Below are positions 9,599-19,534 of a stretch of DNA of 64,000 nt, piece after piece. Each line of letters opens with the position of its first letter. The first letter of the stretch is position 1. Location of the stretch: the NCBI RefSeq assembly GCF_903815225.1, contig NZ_LR813084.1, positions 5,046,001 through 5,110,000 on the forward strand. Direction: 5' to 3'. A program made the translations under genes and the position numbers. The DNA comes from Delftia tsuruhatensis (lineage in GTDB: Bacteria > Pseudomonadota > Gammaproteobacteria > Burkholderiales > Burkholderiaceae_C). The notes below the pieces were generated by a model that was given only the letters and a program-made list of their open reading frames with translations, was not told where the DNA came from and made no database searches.

Positions 9599-10126
9599 TC
9601 AGGCTCTAATGCTCAGGAACTCGGAGGCTTGGGACAGGCGCTGCAACTGCAGTTCCTGCCAGCGGTGGCCCGCTTCATCGATATGCACGGGGCCGAAATA
9701 GGCGGGCGACTGCTCGGCAGCCGCCTGCGTGCTCACGAAAGCGTCGGCGCTGCGCAGGCCCAGGAGGCGGTCCACCAGCAAGGCCGCATTCAGCTCCAGT
9801 GCCGGATTGAAGGCCAGCAGGCTGGACTCGGCCAGCGCCGGTTCGCTGCGCGGCCCGCCGTGGCCCAGCAGGCCGGCCAGATCGATCACGCCGGCCAGCG
9901 TGCCGCGCAGGTTGGCGATGCCCAGGAACCAGGGCTTCGTATAGGGAACGGGCTGCACGCCCGCCCAGGGGAAGATCTCGCCGGACTGGCCCAGCGGCAT
10001 CAGATAGTTGCGCCCGCCGGCCTGCACGGCCAGCCAGGCAGCGACCTTGACGCCTTCGCTGCGGGCGGCCTGGAGACGGCCGGCCAGGCGCGATTGCAGG
10101 TCGCGCAGTGCTTCACGGTTCGCCAT
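9599..10126 (-). CDS. pilI: CheW-like coupling protein PilI
   Basis: 175 residues with one CheW domain. Typical segments are the beta-strand LMPLGQSGEIFPW, then VPYTKPWFLGIANLRGTLAGVIDLAGLLG, the CheW-fold core that bridges receptor and kinase. By family it links PilJ to ChpA at the pole. It sits 15 bp from pilH and 18 bp from pilJ in the same operon and orientation. Confidence 0.9.
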   Translation of the reverse strand: MANREALRDLQSRLAGRLQAARSEGVKVAAWLAVQAGGRNYLMPLGQSGEIFPWAGVQPVPYTKPWFLGIANLRGTLAGVIDLAGLLGHGGPRSEPALAESSLLAFNPALELNAALLVDRLLGLRSADAFVSTQAAAEQSPAYFGPVHIDEAGHRWQELQLQRLSQASEFLSIRA

Positions 10127-10141
10127 GGACAGCGCACCGCG

Positions 10142-10507
10142 TCAGTTCAGCGCCGCGATCTTGGCCTGCAGCTCGCCTGCATCCACGGGCTTGGTGATGT
10201 AGTCGCGCGCGCCCTGGCGCATGCCCCAGACCCGGTCGGTCTCCTGATTCTTGCTGGTGCACATGATGATGGGCAGGTCCGCGTACTGCGGATCGCGTGT
10301 GATGGCGCGCGTCAGCTGGAAGCCGTTCTGGCCGGGCATGACCACATCCATGAGGATCAGGTCGGGGCGGTCCTCGGCCAGGCTGCGCAGCGCCTCCTCG
10401 CCGTTCTCGGCCGTGCGCACCTGCAGGCCCTGCTTTTGCAGCATGTCGGACAGAAACATCAGTTCGGTCTTGGAATCGTCCACGACCAGGACTTTGCGGA
10501 TGGGCAT
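10142..10507 (-). CDS. pilH: CheY-like response regulator PilH
   Basis: 121 residues, a stand-alone receiver domain: acidic pocket VVDDSKTE, phospho-acceptor Asp in LILMDVVMPG, Thr in IIMCTSK and invariant Lys in TKPVDAG. In the Pil-Chp system PilH modulates retraction signalling. The ATG at 10507 shares one base with the pilG stop (TGATG), which indicates translational coupling. A TTG one codon upstream is unnecessary. Confidence 0.9.
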   Translation of the reverse strand: MPIRKVLVVDDSKTELMFLSDMLQKQGLQVRTAENGEEALRSLAEDRPDLILMDVVMPGQNGFQLTRAITRDPQYADLPIIMCTSKNQETDRVWGMRQGARDYITKPVDAGELQAKIAALN

Positions 10508-10905
10508 CAAAGTGCTCCTATGGGTTGCTTGCCGAACTGCTCCACGGCCTGCAGCAGCTGGTCTTTGGTGAAGGGTTTCGTGAGGTAGTCCTGGCAGCCC
10601 ACCATGCGCCCGCGCGCCTTGTCGAAAACGCCGTCCTTGGACGAGAGCATGACCACCGGCGTGTCGGCGAAGCGCGCATTGCGCTTGATGATGGCGCAGG
10701 TCTGGTAGCCGTCCAGCTTGGGCATGAGAATGTCGCAGAAGATCAGCTGGGGCTGGTAGTCGTTGACCTTGGACAGCGCGTCGAAGCCGTCGTCGGCCAG
10801 CAGCACTTCATGCCCGCCCTGCTTGAGGAAGATTTCTGCGCTGCGGCGGATGGTATTGCTGTCATCCACCACGAGTACGCGCAGGGGTGCGCCCGATGTC
10901 GTCAC
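10507..10905 (-). CDS. pilG: CheY-like response regulator PilG
   Basis: 132 residues, a single receiver domain: VVDDSNTIRR pocket, phospho-acceptor Asp in LIFCDILMPKLDG, Ser in VMLSSKDG, Lys in TKPFTKDQ. By family it is the output regulator that promotes pilus extension downstream of ChpA. The start is GTG at 10905, preceded by a strong GGGAGG seven bases away. It is the first pil gene after rubredoxin and overlaps pilH by one base. Confidence 0.9.
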   Translation of the reverse strand: MTTSGAPLRVLVVDDSNTIRRSAEIFLKQGGHEVLLADDGFDALSKVNDYQPQLIFCDILMPKLDGYQTCAIIKRNARFADTPVVMLSSKDGVFDKARGRMVGCQDYLTKPFTKDQLLQAVEQFGKQPIGAL

Positions 10906-10952
10906 TGAGAAACCTCCCGGAAATGTGTGAGTCGGCGCGGGTGGTCCCGCGC

Positions 10953-11126
10953 TCAGATTTCGACCATCTCAAAATCTTCTTTACGTGCTCCGCATTCGGG
11001 ACAGGTCCAATTCATGGGAACGTCCTCCCAACGCGTCCGGGGCGCGATGCCATGCTCGGGGCAGCCTTGCGCCTCGTCATAGATCCACCCGCAGATCAAG
11101 CACATCCAAGTTTTAGGGTCGGTCAC
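10953..11126 (-). CDS. Rubredoxin (57 aa)
   Basis: Short gene with two iron-binding knuckles: C9-L-I-C12-G and C42-P-E-C45-G, plus the family signature GWIYDEAQG and WEDVPMNWTCPECG. The four Cys ligate one Fe for single-electron transfer in the cytoplasm. An extra Cys (C22) is present that is not a usual ligand. The GTG start at 11126 is forced because an in-frame TAA lies just upstream, and the next ATG is too close to the first knuckle. It is transcribed with pilG, 47 bp downstream. A -10-like TACAAT on the minus strand (11158-11163) could start this transcript, but no good -35 is seen. Confidence 0.92.
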   Translation of the reverse strand: MTDPKTWMCLICGWIYDEAQGCPEHGIAPRTRWEDVPMNWTCPECGARKEDFEMVEI

Positions 11127-11220
11127 AGCTTAAAGGGCCTTCACATAGAATGCAACGATTGTATCTAGTCATAACCACCCGCCACGGCCTTCGCCGCAGG
11201 GGTGCACACTGGGCCGAGCC

Positions 11221-12163
11221 ATGGCATTGAACCCCTCCAACTCCCCCAGTCCCGACACCGACCCGATGGACGAGGCAGCGCCCGTCTGCGTGCTGGTCTT
11301 CAACGCCAGCGACCCCAGCGGCGCGGGCGGCCTGTCGGCCGACATCGCCACCATTGCCTCCGTGGGCGGCCATCCGCTGCCCGTGGTCACGGGCGCCTAC
11401 GCACGCGACTCGGCCAAGGTCTTCGAACATTTTCCCTTCGACGACGAGGCCGTTGCCGAGCAGGCGCGCGCCGTGCTCGAGGACATTCCCGTCTCCGCCA
11501 TCAAGGTCGGTTTCGTGGGCAGTCCTGGCAATCTGGCGGCCATCGCCGAGATCGCCTCCGACTACCCGGACATCCCCATCGTCAGCTACATGCCCGACCT
11601 GTCCTGGTGGGAGGAAGACCCCCTCGACCAGTACCTGGATGCCTTCAAGGAGCTTGTCCTTCCGCAAACGTCGGTGTTGGTCGGAAGCCACAGTACGCTG
11701 TGGCGCTGGCTGTTGCCCGACTGGAGCGGCAGCCGCAGCCCCACGGCGCGCGACATCGCCATGGCGGCCGAGGCCCTGGAAGTGCCCTACGTGCTGGTCA
11801 CAGGCATGCCCCTGCCCGACCAGTTCGTGGACAACGTGCTGGCCACGGCCCAGTCGGTGCTGGGCAACAGCAAGTACGAACTGTTCGATGCCACGTTCAC
11901 GGGCTCGGGCGATACGCTGTCGGCGGCGCTGACGGCCCTGGTGGCCAGCGGCAACGACCTGGGGCTGGCCACGCAGGAAGCGCTGGAATATCTGGACCGC
12001 AGCCTGGACAGCGGCTTTCGCCCCGGCATGGGCCACTTCATCCCGGACCGCATGTTCTGGGCCCAGCCCGAGTCCGACGACGAAGACGCCGAAGCGGCGG
12101 CCGAGCCGCCCGCGACCCTGGAATCCGATCCCCAAGCCATCGAAGGCTTCGTGATGCCTCCCC

Positions 12164-12180
<17 letters not shown>
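11221..12180 (+). CDS. thiD: ThiD-like (hydroxymethylpyrimidine/phosphomethylpyrimidine) kinase
   Basis: 319 residues of the ribokinase/ThiD fold. The N-terminal substrate loop is [19 protein letters not shown], where ThiD enzymes have G-S-D-x-x-x-G-A-G. The C-terminal anion-hole motif is [12 protein letters not shown]. coli ThiD has GTGC here, so the GSGD form resembles pyridoxal-kinase-like members and the exact substrate is less certain. The expected role is phosphorylation of HMP/HMP-P in thiamine synthesis. The start at 11221 has only a weak ribosome site; ATG 11266 is an alternative. Its 3' end overlaps hemL by 17 bp. Confidence 0.75.
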
Positions 12181-13468
<1,288 letters not shown>

Positions 13469-13484
13469 CGCCACCTCGCCGACG

Positions 13485-13507
13485 GAGCCCGCCCTGGCGG
13501 GCTCTTT
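13485..13507 (+). terminator. Intrinsic terminator after hemL
   Basis: GAGCCCGCC and GGCGGGCTC form a 9-bp inverted repeat separated by two bases (the real loop will open by a pair or more), followed by TTT. It lies 16 bp after the hemL stop. The minus-strand side has no T-run. Confidence 0.75.
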
Positions 13508-13512
13508 GCATT

Positions 13513-14115
13513 TCAGGGCTGGCGAAAGGCCTTGCGCGCTTTCTCCACTTCTTCGCGCACGGCGCAGCCCGGCGCATGGTCGTTGACCAGGCCCATGGCC
13601 TGCATGAATGAGTACACGGTGGTCGGGCCGACGAACTTCCAGCCCCGCTTTTTCAGCTCCCTGGACAGGGCGCGCGATTCGGCCGTCTCGGAGACAGGCG
13701 CGCCGCCCTGCACGGGCGCCGGTGCATGGCGCCAGAAGAAGGCAGCCAGCGAACCCTCCTGATCGACCATCTCCAGAGCACGCCGGGCGTTGTTGATCAC
13801 GGCCTCGATCTTGCCGCGATGGCGCACGATGCCGGCGTCGCCCAGCAGGCGCTGCACGTCCTCCTCGGTGAAGCGCGCCACCGCAGCAGGATCGAATCCC
13901 GCGAAGGCCGCACGGAAGTTCTCGCGCTTGTTGAGGATGGTCAGCCAGCTCAGGCCGGACTGGAAGCCTTCGAGGCTGAGTTTCTCGAACAGGCGGCGAT
14001 CGTCGACCACGGGAAAGCCCCATTCATGGTCGTGATAGGCCTGGTAGCCGGGAGTGGCCGCGCACCAGTGGCAGCGCGGCCGACCGTCGGGAGCGATGAA
14101 GAGGGCCATGGTCAT
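13513..14115 (-). CDS. tag: DNA-3-methyladenine glycosylase I
   Basis: 200 residues, the Tag family of HhH-fold glycosylases that excise 3-methyladenine. Visible family blocks are RCHWCAATPGYQAYHDHEWG at the N-terminus (zinc Cys/His), the catalytic-region EGFQSGLSWLTILNKRENFR, and the C-terminal KKRGWKFVGPTTVYSFMQAMGLVNDH with the second zinc-ligand region. The start at 14115 overlaps the cytochrome gene stop as ATGA. It is the last gene of the purH-cytochrome-tag set. Confidence 0.94.
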   Translation of the reverse strand: MTMALFIAPDGRPRCHWCAATPGYQAYHDHEWGFPVVDDRRLFEKLSLEGFQSGLSWLTILNKRENFRAAFAGFDPAAVARFTEEDVQRLLGDAGIVRHRGKIEAVINNARRALEMVDQEGSLAAFFWRHAPAPVQGGAPVSETAESRALSRELKKRGWKFVGPTTVYSFMQAMGLVNDHAPGCAVREEVEKARKAFRQP

Positions 14116-14570
14116 GGTGCGGAGGTCGATGGGCCGGGCAGCGACAGCAGCCAGCCGGCCATGAGCAACGATTGCGCTTCGGTGAGCTGGGGGTGGCGCG
14201 GCATGATGGCGCGGCCCCATTCGCCGGCACCGCCTTCGCGGATCCTGCGCGCCAGGTACTCGGCGGCATCGGCGCGGTCGCGATAGCGATCGGCGATCTG
14301 CTGGTAGGCAGGACCCACGTAGTGGCGCGCCAGGCCGTGGCAGCGCATGCAGTCGCTGCCTTCGACCAGGGCCTTGCCTGCGGCGATGCGGGCATCGGCC
14401 GGTGCCGAGGCCGCCGGGACGGGGGCCGGCACCGCCCCCCGCATGATGCGCCAGCCGATGTTGAACACGCCCAGCGCCACCAGCAGCATGAAGACCACGA
14501 GCGCCCAGCCCAGCCAACGGGGCCGGCGGGGCGCGTCCTCGTCTCCGTCGGGATGCAGGTGGCCATCCAT
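14112..14570 (-). CDS. Membrane-anchored c-type cytochrome
   Basis: 152 residues with a cytoplasmic N-terminus rich in Asp/His/Arg, one uncleaved-looking TM helix (about 20-40) and a periplasmic class I cytochrome c domain. Haem attaches at C74-M-R-C77-H78. The likely axial Met is M123 in AIMPRHPQLTEAQ, the usual context near the C-terminus. The start codon shares one base with the purH stop (TGATG) and the stop overlaps tag (ATGA), so it is translationally coupled on both sides. Electron partners are not evident from the neighbourhood. Confidence 0.88.
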   Translation of the reverse strand: MDGHLHPDGDEDAPRRPRWLGWALVVFMLLVALGVFNIGWRIMRGAVPAPVPAASAPADARIAAGKALVEGSDCMRCHGLARHYVGPAYQQIADRYRDRADAAEYLARRIREGGAGEWGRAIMPRHPQLTEAQSLLMAGWLLSLPGPSTSAP

Positions 14571-16168
14571 CAGTGGCGGAAGTGGCGCACGCCCGTGAAG
14601 ACCATGGCGACGCCGCGCTCGTTGGCGGCGTCAATGACTTCCTGGTCGCGCATGGAGCCGCCTGGCTGGGCCACGCAGGTGGCGCCCGCATCGACGACCA
14701 CGTCCAGGCCGTCGCGGAAGGGGAAGAAGGCGTCGCTGGCCACGACCGTGCCCTGCAGGCTGAGCTTGGCGGCCTCGGCCTTGATGGAGGCGATGCGTGC
14801 CGAGTCCAGGCGGCTCATCTGGCCCGCGCCCACGCCCATGGTCATGCCGTTCTTGCAGAACACGATGGCGTTGCTCTTGACGTACTTGGCGACCTTCCAG
14901 GCGAACAGCAGGTCCTGCAGTTCCTCGGGGGTGGGCTGCTTGACCGTGACGACCTTGAGATCGGCCAGTGCCAGCTCATGGTTGTCGGCGGTCTGCAGCA
15001 GCAGGCCCGAGCCCACGCGCTTGGCGTCCATGGCGTTGCGGCCCTGCTCCCAGGCGGTGGCGCCGCCCTTGGGCAAGGCGATCTTCATCAGGCGCACATT
15101 GACCTTGGGCTTGAAGATCTCCAGCGCCTCGGGCGTGAAATCGGGTGCCATCAGCACTTCGACGAACTGCTTGACCACGGCCTCGGCCGCTGCCTTGTCC
15201 ACCGTGCGGTTGAAGGCGATGATGCCGCCGAAGGCGCTGGTGGGGTCGGTCTGGAAGGCCTTGGCATAGGCTTCGTGCGCGTCCTTGCCCACGGCCACGC
15301 CGCAGGGGTTGGCGTGCTTGACGATCACGCAGGCCGATTCCTCGAAGCTCTTGACGCATTCCCAGGCGGCGTCGGCGTCGGCGATGTTGTTGTACGACAG
15401 CTCCTTGCCCTGCAGCTGCTCGCCCGTGACCAGGGAGCCCGGTGCCGGGTACAGGTCGCGGTACAGCGCGGCCTGCTGGTGGCTGTTCTCGCCGTAGCGC
15501 AGGTCCTGCACCTTGGTGAACTGGCCGTTGCTCTGGCCGGGGAACAGGCTGCGCTCGGGCACGTAGGTTTCGGACAGCTTGTCGTCCTCGAACTTGACGC
15601 TGGACAGGTAGTCGCTGATGGCGCCGTCGTACTGGGCGATGCGGTTGAAGGCGGCCACGGACAGCGCAAAGCGCAGCTTGTCGGACAGCTTTCCGTGGGC
15701 CTTGAGCTCGCCCAGCACGGCCTCGTACTGGCCGGCATCCGTGATCACGCCCACGTCGCCCCAGTTCTTGGCGGCCGAGCGCACCATGGCGGGGCCGCCG
15801 ATGTCGATGTTCTCGATGGCGTCCGCCAGCGTGCAGCCGGGCTTGGCCACGGTGGCCTCGAAGGGGTACAGGTTCACCACCAGCAGATCGATGGTGGCTA
15901 TGCCGTGCTCCTTGAGGGCCTCCATGTGGGCGGGCAGCTCGCGGCGGGCCAGCAGGCCGCCGTGGACCTTGGGGTGCAGGGTCTTGACGCGACCGTCCAG
16001 CATTTCGGGGAACTGGGTGACCTCGGCCACCTCGGTCACGGGCAGGCCGGCATCGGCCAGCAGCTTGGCGGTGCCGCCGGTGGACAGCAGCTTGATGCCC
16101 AGGGCGTGCAGGCCTTGGGCGAATTCGACGATACCGGTCTTGTCAGAGACGGAGAGCAGGGCGTTCAT
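14570..16168 (-). CDS. purH: Bifunctional AICAR formyltransferase / IMP cyclohydrolase
   Basis: 532 residues. The N-terminal MGS-like IMP cyclohydrolase domain ([39 protein letters not shown]) precedes the AICAR transformylase domain ([48 protein letters not shown]). It performs the last two steps of IMP synthesis. The start at 16168 (MNALLSV) is the family start; a longer frame begins upstream but crosses the fis terminator. It is first in a three-gene overlapping set with a cytochrome and tag. Confidence 0.97.
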   Translation of the reverse strand: MNALLSVSDKTGIVEFAQGLHALGIKLLSTGGTAKLLADAGLPVTEVAEVTQFPEMLDGRVKTLHPKVHGGLLARRELPAHMEALKEHGIATIDLLVVNLYPFEATVAKPGCTLADAIENIDIGGPAMVRSAAKNWGDVGVITDAGQYEAVLGELKAHGKLSDKLRFALSVAAFNRIAQYDGAISDYLSSVKFEDDKLSETYVPERSLFPGQSNGQFTKVQDLRYGENSHQQAALYRDLYPAPGSLVTGEQLQGKELSYNNIADADAAWECVKSFEESACVIVKHANPCGVAVGKDAHEAYAKAFQTDPTSAFGGIIAFNRTVDKAAAEAVVKQFVEVLMAPDFTPEALEIFKPKVNVRLMKIALPKGGATAWEQGRNAMDAKRVGSGLLLQTADNHELALADLKVVTVKQPTPEELQDLLFAWKVAKYVKSNAIVFCKNGMTMGVGAGQMSRLDSARIASIKAEAAKLSLQGTVVASDAFFPFRDGLDVVVDAGATCVAQPGGSMRDQEVIDAANERGVAMVFTGVRHFRH

Positions 16169-16190
16169 GGGAGTCAGTGCAGGGAGTTTG

Positions 16191-16213
16191 AAAAAAACGG
16201 GCTGCAAGCCCGT
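16191..16213 (-). terminator. Intrinsic terminator after fis
   Basis: On the minus strand ACGGGCT-TGC-AGCCCGT forms a 7-bp stem followed by an uninterrupted run of seven T. It sits between the fis stop and purH, so it should end the dusB-fis transcript and give purH its own promoter. Confidence 0.85.
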
Positions 16214-16253
16214 GGGCGGGAGGTCTTGCAGCCATGGATTCCGGGGAGGCGGC

Positions 16254-16487
16254 TCAGAGCATGTGGTGCTCGAGCAGCTTCTTGCGCAGCGTGTTGCGGT
16301 TCAGGCCCAGCCAGTCGGCGGCGCGCGACTGGTTGTTGTCGGCCTGGCTCATCACCACTTCCAGCAGCGGTTTTTCCACCAGGTGGATCAGCATGTCGTA
16401 CATGCCATTGGGCTTTTCGCCGTCGAGATCGCGGAAATACCCCTCCAGGCTTTCACGCACGCATTGTTCGATGTTCTGGTTGCTCAT
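16254..16487 (-). CDS. fis: DNA-binding protein Fis
   Basis: 77 residues, a compact Fis protein. The C-terminal helix-turn-helix [22 protein letters not shown] is the hallmark of Fis and NtrC-type C-termini. The N-terminal helix ([26 protein letters not shown]) serves dimerisation. It is a nucleoid protein that activates stable-RNA promoters. The start at 16487 overlaps the dusB stop as ATGA, reproducing the dusB-fis operon seen in many proteobacteria. It lacks the longer N-terminal beta-hairpin of enterobacterial Fis, as usual in betaproteobacteria. Confidence 0.95.
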   Translation of the reverse strand: MSNQNIEQCVRESLEGYFRDLDGEKPNGMYDMLIHLVEKPLLEVVMSQADNNQSRAADWLGLNRNTLRKKLLEHHML

Positions 16488-17554
16488 ACTGTCATTCCTG
16501 CGGGTTCTGCGAGATCGGCGCTCGTGGCGCCGGACTCGATGGCGGCCGGTATCCGGTCCATCCGCGCGCCCAGGGCGTCCAGATAGTCGGCGACGGCCTG
16601 CCATTGCACCGCGCAGTCCTCGATGGTGTTGATGTGTTGTCGGAATGCTTCGCCGCCGGGCAGGCTGCGCACGTACCAGGCGATGTGCTTGCGCGCGCTG
16701 CGCACGCCCGTGCCTTCGCCATACAGGCTGTAGTGGTCCTGCAGGTGCTCCAGCAGCAGCCGGCGCAGCTCCGCCACCAGGGGCGGCGCCATGTGCTCGC
16801 CCGTGGCCAGGAAATGGGCGATCTCGCGGAAGATCCAGGGACGCCCCTGGGCGGCGCGGCCGATCATGACTGCGTCCGCGCCGGTGTATGCCAGCACGTC
16901 GCGCGCCTTCTCGGGGCTGGTGATGTCGCCATTGGCCACCACGGGCACGCGCACCGCGGCCTTGACGGCGGCGATGGTGTCATATTCGGCAAAGCCCTTG
17001 TAGCCCTGCTCGCGTGTGCGGCCATGCACGGTGAGCATCTGGATGCCCGCCTCTTCGAAGCGCCGGGCCAGTACCACGGCATTGCGGTGCGCATCGCACC
17101 AGCCGGTGCGCATCTTCAGCGTGACGGGCACGCCGTGCGGGGCGCAGGCCTGGACCACCGCCTCGGCGATCTCCACGGCCAGGGCCTCGTTCTGCATCAG
17201 GGCCGAGCCGGCCCACTTGTTGCAGACCTTCTTGGCCGGGCAGCCCATGTTGATGTCGATGATCTGGGCGCCGCGGTCCAGGTTGTAGCGCGCGGCCTCG
17301 GCCATCATCTCGGCGTCCGTGCCCGCGATCTGCACCGCGATGGGGCCGGGCTCGCCCTCATGGTTGGCACGGCGCGAGGTCTTGAGGCTGTTCCACAGGT
17401 CCTTGCGCGAGGTCACCATCTCGCTGACCGCATAGCCCGCGCCCAGGGCCTTGCACAGCTGGCGGAACGGACGGTCCGTCACACCGGCCATCGGGGCGAC
17501 GAACAGGCGGTTGGCCAGGGCATGGGGGCCTATGGACAGGGGAAGGGAGGACAT
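16484..17554 (-). CDS. dusB: tRNA-dihydrouridine synthase B
   Basis: 356 residues, an FMN-dependent TIM-barrel Dus enzyme that reduces specific uridines in the tRNA D-loop. Diagnostic segments are FVAPMAGVTDRPFRQL, IDINMGCPAKKVCNK with the catalytic Cys, TLKMRTGW, VHGRTREQGYKG, VVANGDITS and VMIGRAAQGRPWIF. The start at 17554 (MSSLPLS) is preceded by GGGGAAAAG-type purines on the minus strand. The upstream 145 bp to the lipoprotein gene shows no other gene. Co-transcribed with fis through an ATGA overlap. Confidence 0.95.
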   Translation of the reverse strand: MSSLPLSIGPHALANRLFVAPMAGVTDRPFRQLCKALGAGYAVSEMVTSRKDLWNSLKTSRRANHEGEPGPIAVQIAGTDAEMMAEAARYNLDRGAQIIDINMGCPAKKVCNKWAGSALMQNEALAVEIAEAVVQACAPHGVPVTLKMRTGWCDAHRNAVVLARRFEEAGIQMLTVHGRTREQGYKGFAEYDTIAAVKAAVRVPVVANGDITSPEKARDVLAYTGADAVMIGRAAQGRPWIFREIAHFLATGEHMAPPLVAELRRLLLEHLQDHYSLYGEGTGVRSARKHIAWYVRSLPGGEAFRQHINTIEDCAVQWQAVADYLDALGARMDRIPAAIESGATSADLAEPAGMTV

Positions 17555-17699
17555 GGGGAAAAGGCGGCAAAAAACGCATGTGCTCACCCGCGGACGGGCG
17601 GCAACAAAGGACCAGGATTGTACCTGCCCAAATTTTCAGCAAGACCAAAACCGGGCCGTCAAGGCGGCCAAGCGGCAAAAACAAGACACTGCTGCGGTT

Positions 17700-18269
17700 T
17701 CATGGCGTGGGTACGAAGGCACCGCCCCGGCCAGGAACCGCCTGCAGCCCGTAGGCCCGCAGCCGCCCCTGCCACCAGCGGCGGTTGAATTGCACATCCG
17801 GGGAGACCTCGTCATCGGTAGCAGCAGCGGCGTCGGCCCGCGCGGGGCGCAGCCCCAGGTCCAGCGCCTCGCCATCGGCCAGCGGGCCGCGCACCACGGC
17901 CACCGCCTTGCGGCCATCCGTCACCCAGGCGTCCAGCAGCAGCGCCACTGCCGGCTGTGACTGCGCCAGGCTCACGCAGGCTTGAAGGCGGGGCTCCAGC
18001 CCCAGGGGCTCCAGCTCGCGCTGCAGATGCTCCAGCCGGTCGCCCACCGGCTCCACCGGCAGGGCGCATCCCTTGGCCAGCAGCGCCTGGCTCCAGGCCG
18101 ATGTCGGTGCAGCCGCCACGGGCGGCACGGACGGTGCCGCCACCGGCGCCTGCGCCGGTGCCGGGCCCTTGTCACCGCCCTGCCCCGGCACGGCACAGCC
18201 GGCCAGCCCGCCGGCCAAGGCCATGCCCCCGATCCACCCCACCCATGCAGCGATCCGCCGTATGCGCAT
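17700..18269 (-). CDS. Hypothetical lipoprotein
   Basis: 189 residues with a lipoprotein signal peptide: MRIRRIAAW, hydrophobic core, lipobox LAGC at about residue 25. A Gln/Pro/Ala-rich linker follows, then a domain with two Cys (KGCALP and LQACVSL) and a C-terminal NRRWWQGRLRAYGLQ segment. I do not recognise the family. The start at 18269 is fixed by a GGAGG six bases away; the earlier ATG at 18281 overlaps that site. It is divergent from the YqaA-like gene across 89 bp. Confidence 0.7.
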   Translation of the reverse strand: MRIRRIAAWVGWIGGMALAGGLAGCAVPGQGGDKGPAPAQAPVAAPSVPPVAAAPTSAWSQALLAKGCALPVEPVGDRLEHLQRELEPLGLEPRLQACVSLAQSQPAVALLLDAWVTDGRKAVAVVRGPLADGEALDLGLRPARADAAAATDDEVSPDVQFNRRWWQGRLRAYGLQAVPGRGGAFVPTP

Positions 18270-18358
18270 GACACCCTCCATTTTTTTGCCTGGATCAGGC
18301 CACGATAGCCCCGCGCCGACAAAGCGTCAGCCAGCGCAGACCTACACTTGCCCCATCT

Positions 18359-18892
18359 ATGGAAGTCTGGATGCATCAACTGCTGGGCTGGCTGGCCCTG
18401 CCGCAGTTCGGCCTGAGCACGGTGTTCATCGTGTCGCTGGTGTCGGCCACGCTGCTGCCGCTGGGCTCGGAGCCGGCGGTCGTCGGGCTGCTGCAGCTCA
18501 ACCCCGACCTGTTCTGGCAGACGATCGCGGTGGCCACGGCCGGCAATACGCTGGGCGGCGCCATCAGCTGGTGGATGGGCCTGGGCGCGCACAAGGCCTG
18601 GCGTGCCGCGCGCGACCGGCGCCGTGCCGGCCTGCCGCCCGAACATGCCAGGCCGCCGCGCAGCCTGTCGCGCCATGAGCGGCGCGCCCGCATCTGGCTG
18701 CGCCGCCTGGGCGCCAAGGCCTGCCTGCTGAGCTGGCTGCCGGTGGTGGGCGATCCGCTGTGTGCCGTGGCCGGCTGGCTGCGGCTGCCTTTCTGGCCCT
18801 GCGTGTTCTACATGGCCGTAGGCAAGTTCCTGCGCTATGTGGTGATGACGGCCGTGATCCTGCAGTTCATTCCGGCGTCCTGGCAGCCATGA
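18359..18892 (+). CDS. YqaA/DedA-family inner membrane protein
   Basis: 177 residues with four or five hydrophobic stretches. Family-like features are the N-terminal SATLLPLGSEPAVVGLL, then TAGNTLGGAISWWMG, and a C-terminal SWLPVVGDPLCAVAGWLRL followed by a TM helix. These match the YqaA branch of the SNARE-associated/DedA superfamily, which is linked to membrane homeostasis, though its biochemical role is unclear. A basic cytoplasmic loop separates the halves. ATG 18371 is an alternative start. The stop is only 3 bp from the stop of the convergent response regulator. Confidence 0.75.
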   Translation: MEVWMHQLLGWLALPQFGLSTVFIVSLVSATLLPLGSEPAVVGLLQLNPDLFWQTIAVATAGNTLGGAISWWMGLGAHKAWRAARDRRRAGLPPEHARPPRSLSRHERRARIWLRRLGAKACLLSWLPVVGDPLCAVAGWLRLPFWPCVFYMAVGKFLRYVVMTAVILQFIPASWQP

Positions 18893-18895
18893 CCC

Positions 18896-19534
18896 TCAGC
18901 GGATGTCCAGCCGTTCCAGCGCCCTGACCAGATCGGCCAGCGTGCGCACCTCCATCTTGCGCAGGGCCTGGGCCCGGCGCACCTTGACGGTGATCTCGCT
19001 GACATCGAGTTCGGCCGCGATCTGCTTGTTGAGCTGGCCGCGCACCACGCCGACGACCACGGCCTGCTCTCCACGCGACAAGGATTCCCAGCGCGCGTGC
19101 AAGGCCTGCAGGTCCGCATCGCTGGCACGCCGCTGTCGATCCTGGGCGATGCCCTGCTGTATGGCGTCCAGCAGGTCCTGATCGCGAAAGGGCTTGGTCA
19201 GGAACTCGATGGCACCGGTCTTCATGGCTTCCACGCTCATGGGGATGTCTCCATGGCCGGTGATGAAGATGGTGGGCAGCTTCAGCCCCAGCTCCAGCAT
19301 CTGGCGCCGGAACTCCATGCCGCTTTGGCCCGGCATGCGGATGTCCAGCACCAGGCAGGCAGGCCCCTGCGCCGGCTGCCTGCGCCAGTGCTCCAGGAAG
19401 TCCCGCGTGGCGCCGAAGGCCTGCACGCACAGGCCGACGGAGGCCAGCAGGTCTTCGATGGCGGCACGCACCGAGGCATCGTCGTCGATGATGTAGACGA
19501 GCGCCTCGCAAGGATCTGTGGCGGTTTCAGCCAA
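18896..19534 (-). CDS. FixJ/StyR-family response regulator
   Basis: 212 residues. Receiver domain 10-130: acidic pocket IIDDD, phospho-acceptor D64 (LVLDIRMPG), Thr in FITGHGD and Lys in LTKPF. LuxR-type helix-turn-helix 145-205: LSRGEQAVVVGVVRG, NKQIAAELDVSEITVKVRRAQALRKM (split by a short loop). The start is TTG at 19534, supported by GGGAGG five bases upstream and an 8-bp overlap with the kinase stop; the longer frame to 19648 would overlap the kinase by 122 bp. It pairs with the adjacent kinase. Confidence 0.85.
   Translation of the reverse strand: MAETATDPCEALVYIIDDDASVRAAIEDLLASVGLCVQAFGATRDFLEHWRRQPAQGPACLVLDIRMPGQSGMEFRRQMLELGLKLPTIFITGHGDIPMSVEAMKTGAIEFLTKPFRDQDLLDAIQQGIAQDRQRRASDADLQALHARWESLSRGEQAVVVGVVRGQLNKQIAAELDVSEITVKVRRAQALRKMEVRTLADLVRALERLDIR

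Noticed and set aside
11146-11151. TAGAAT as a -10 for the ThiD-like gene
   Set aside because: No -35 element at a suitable distance.
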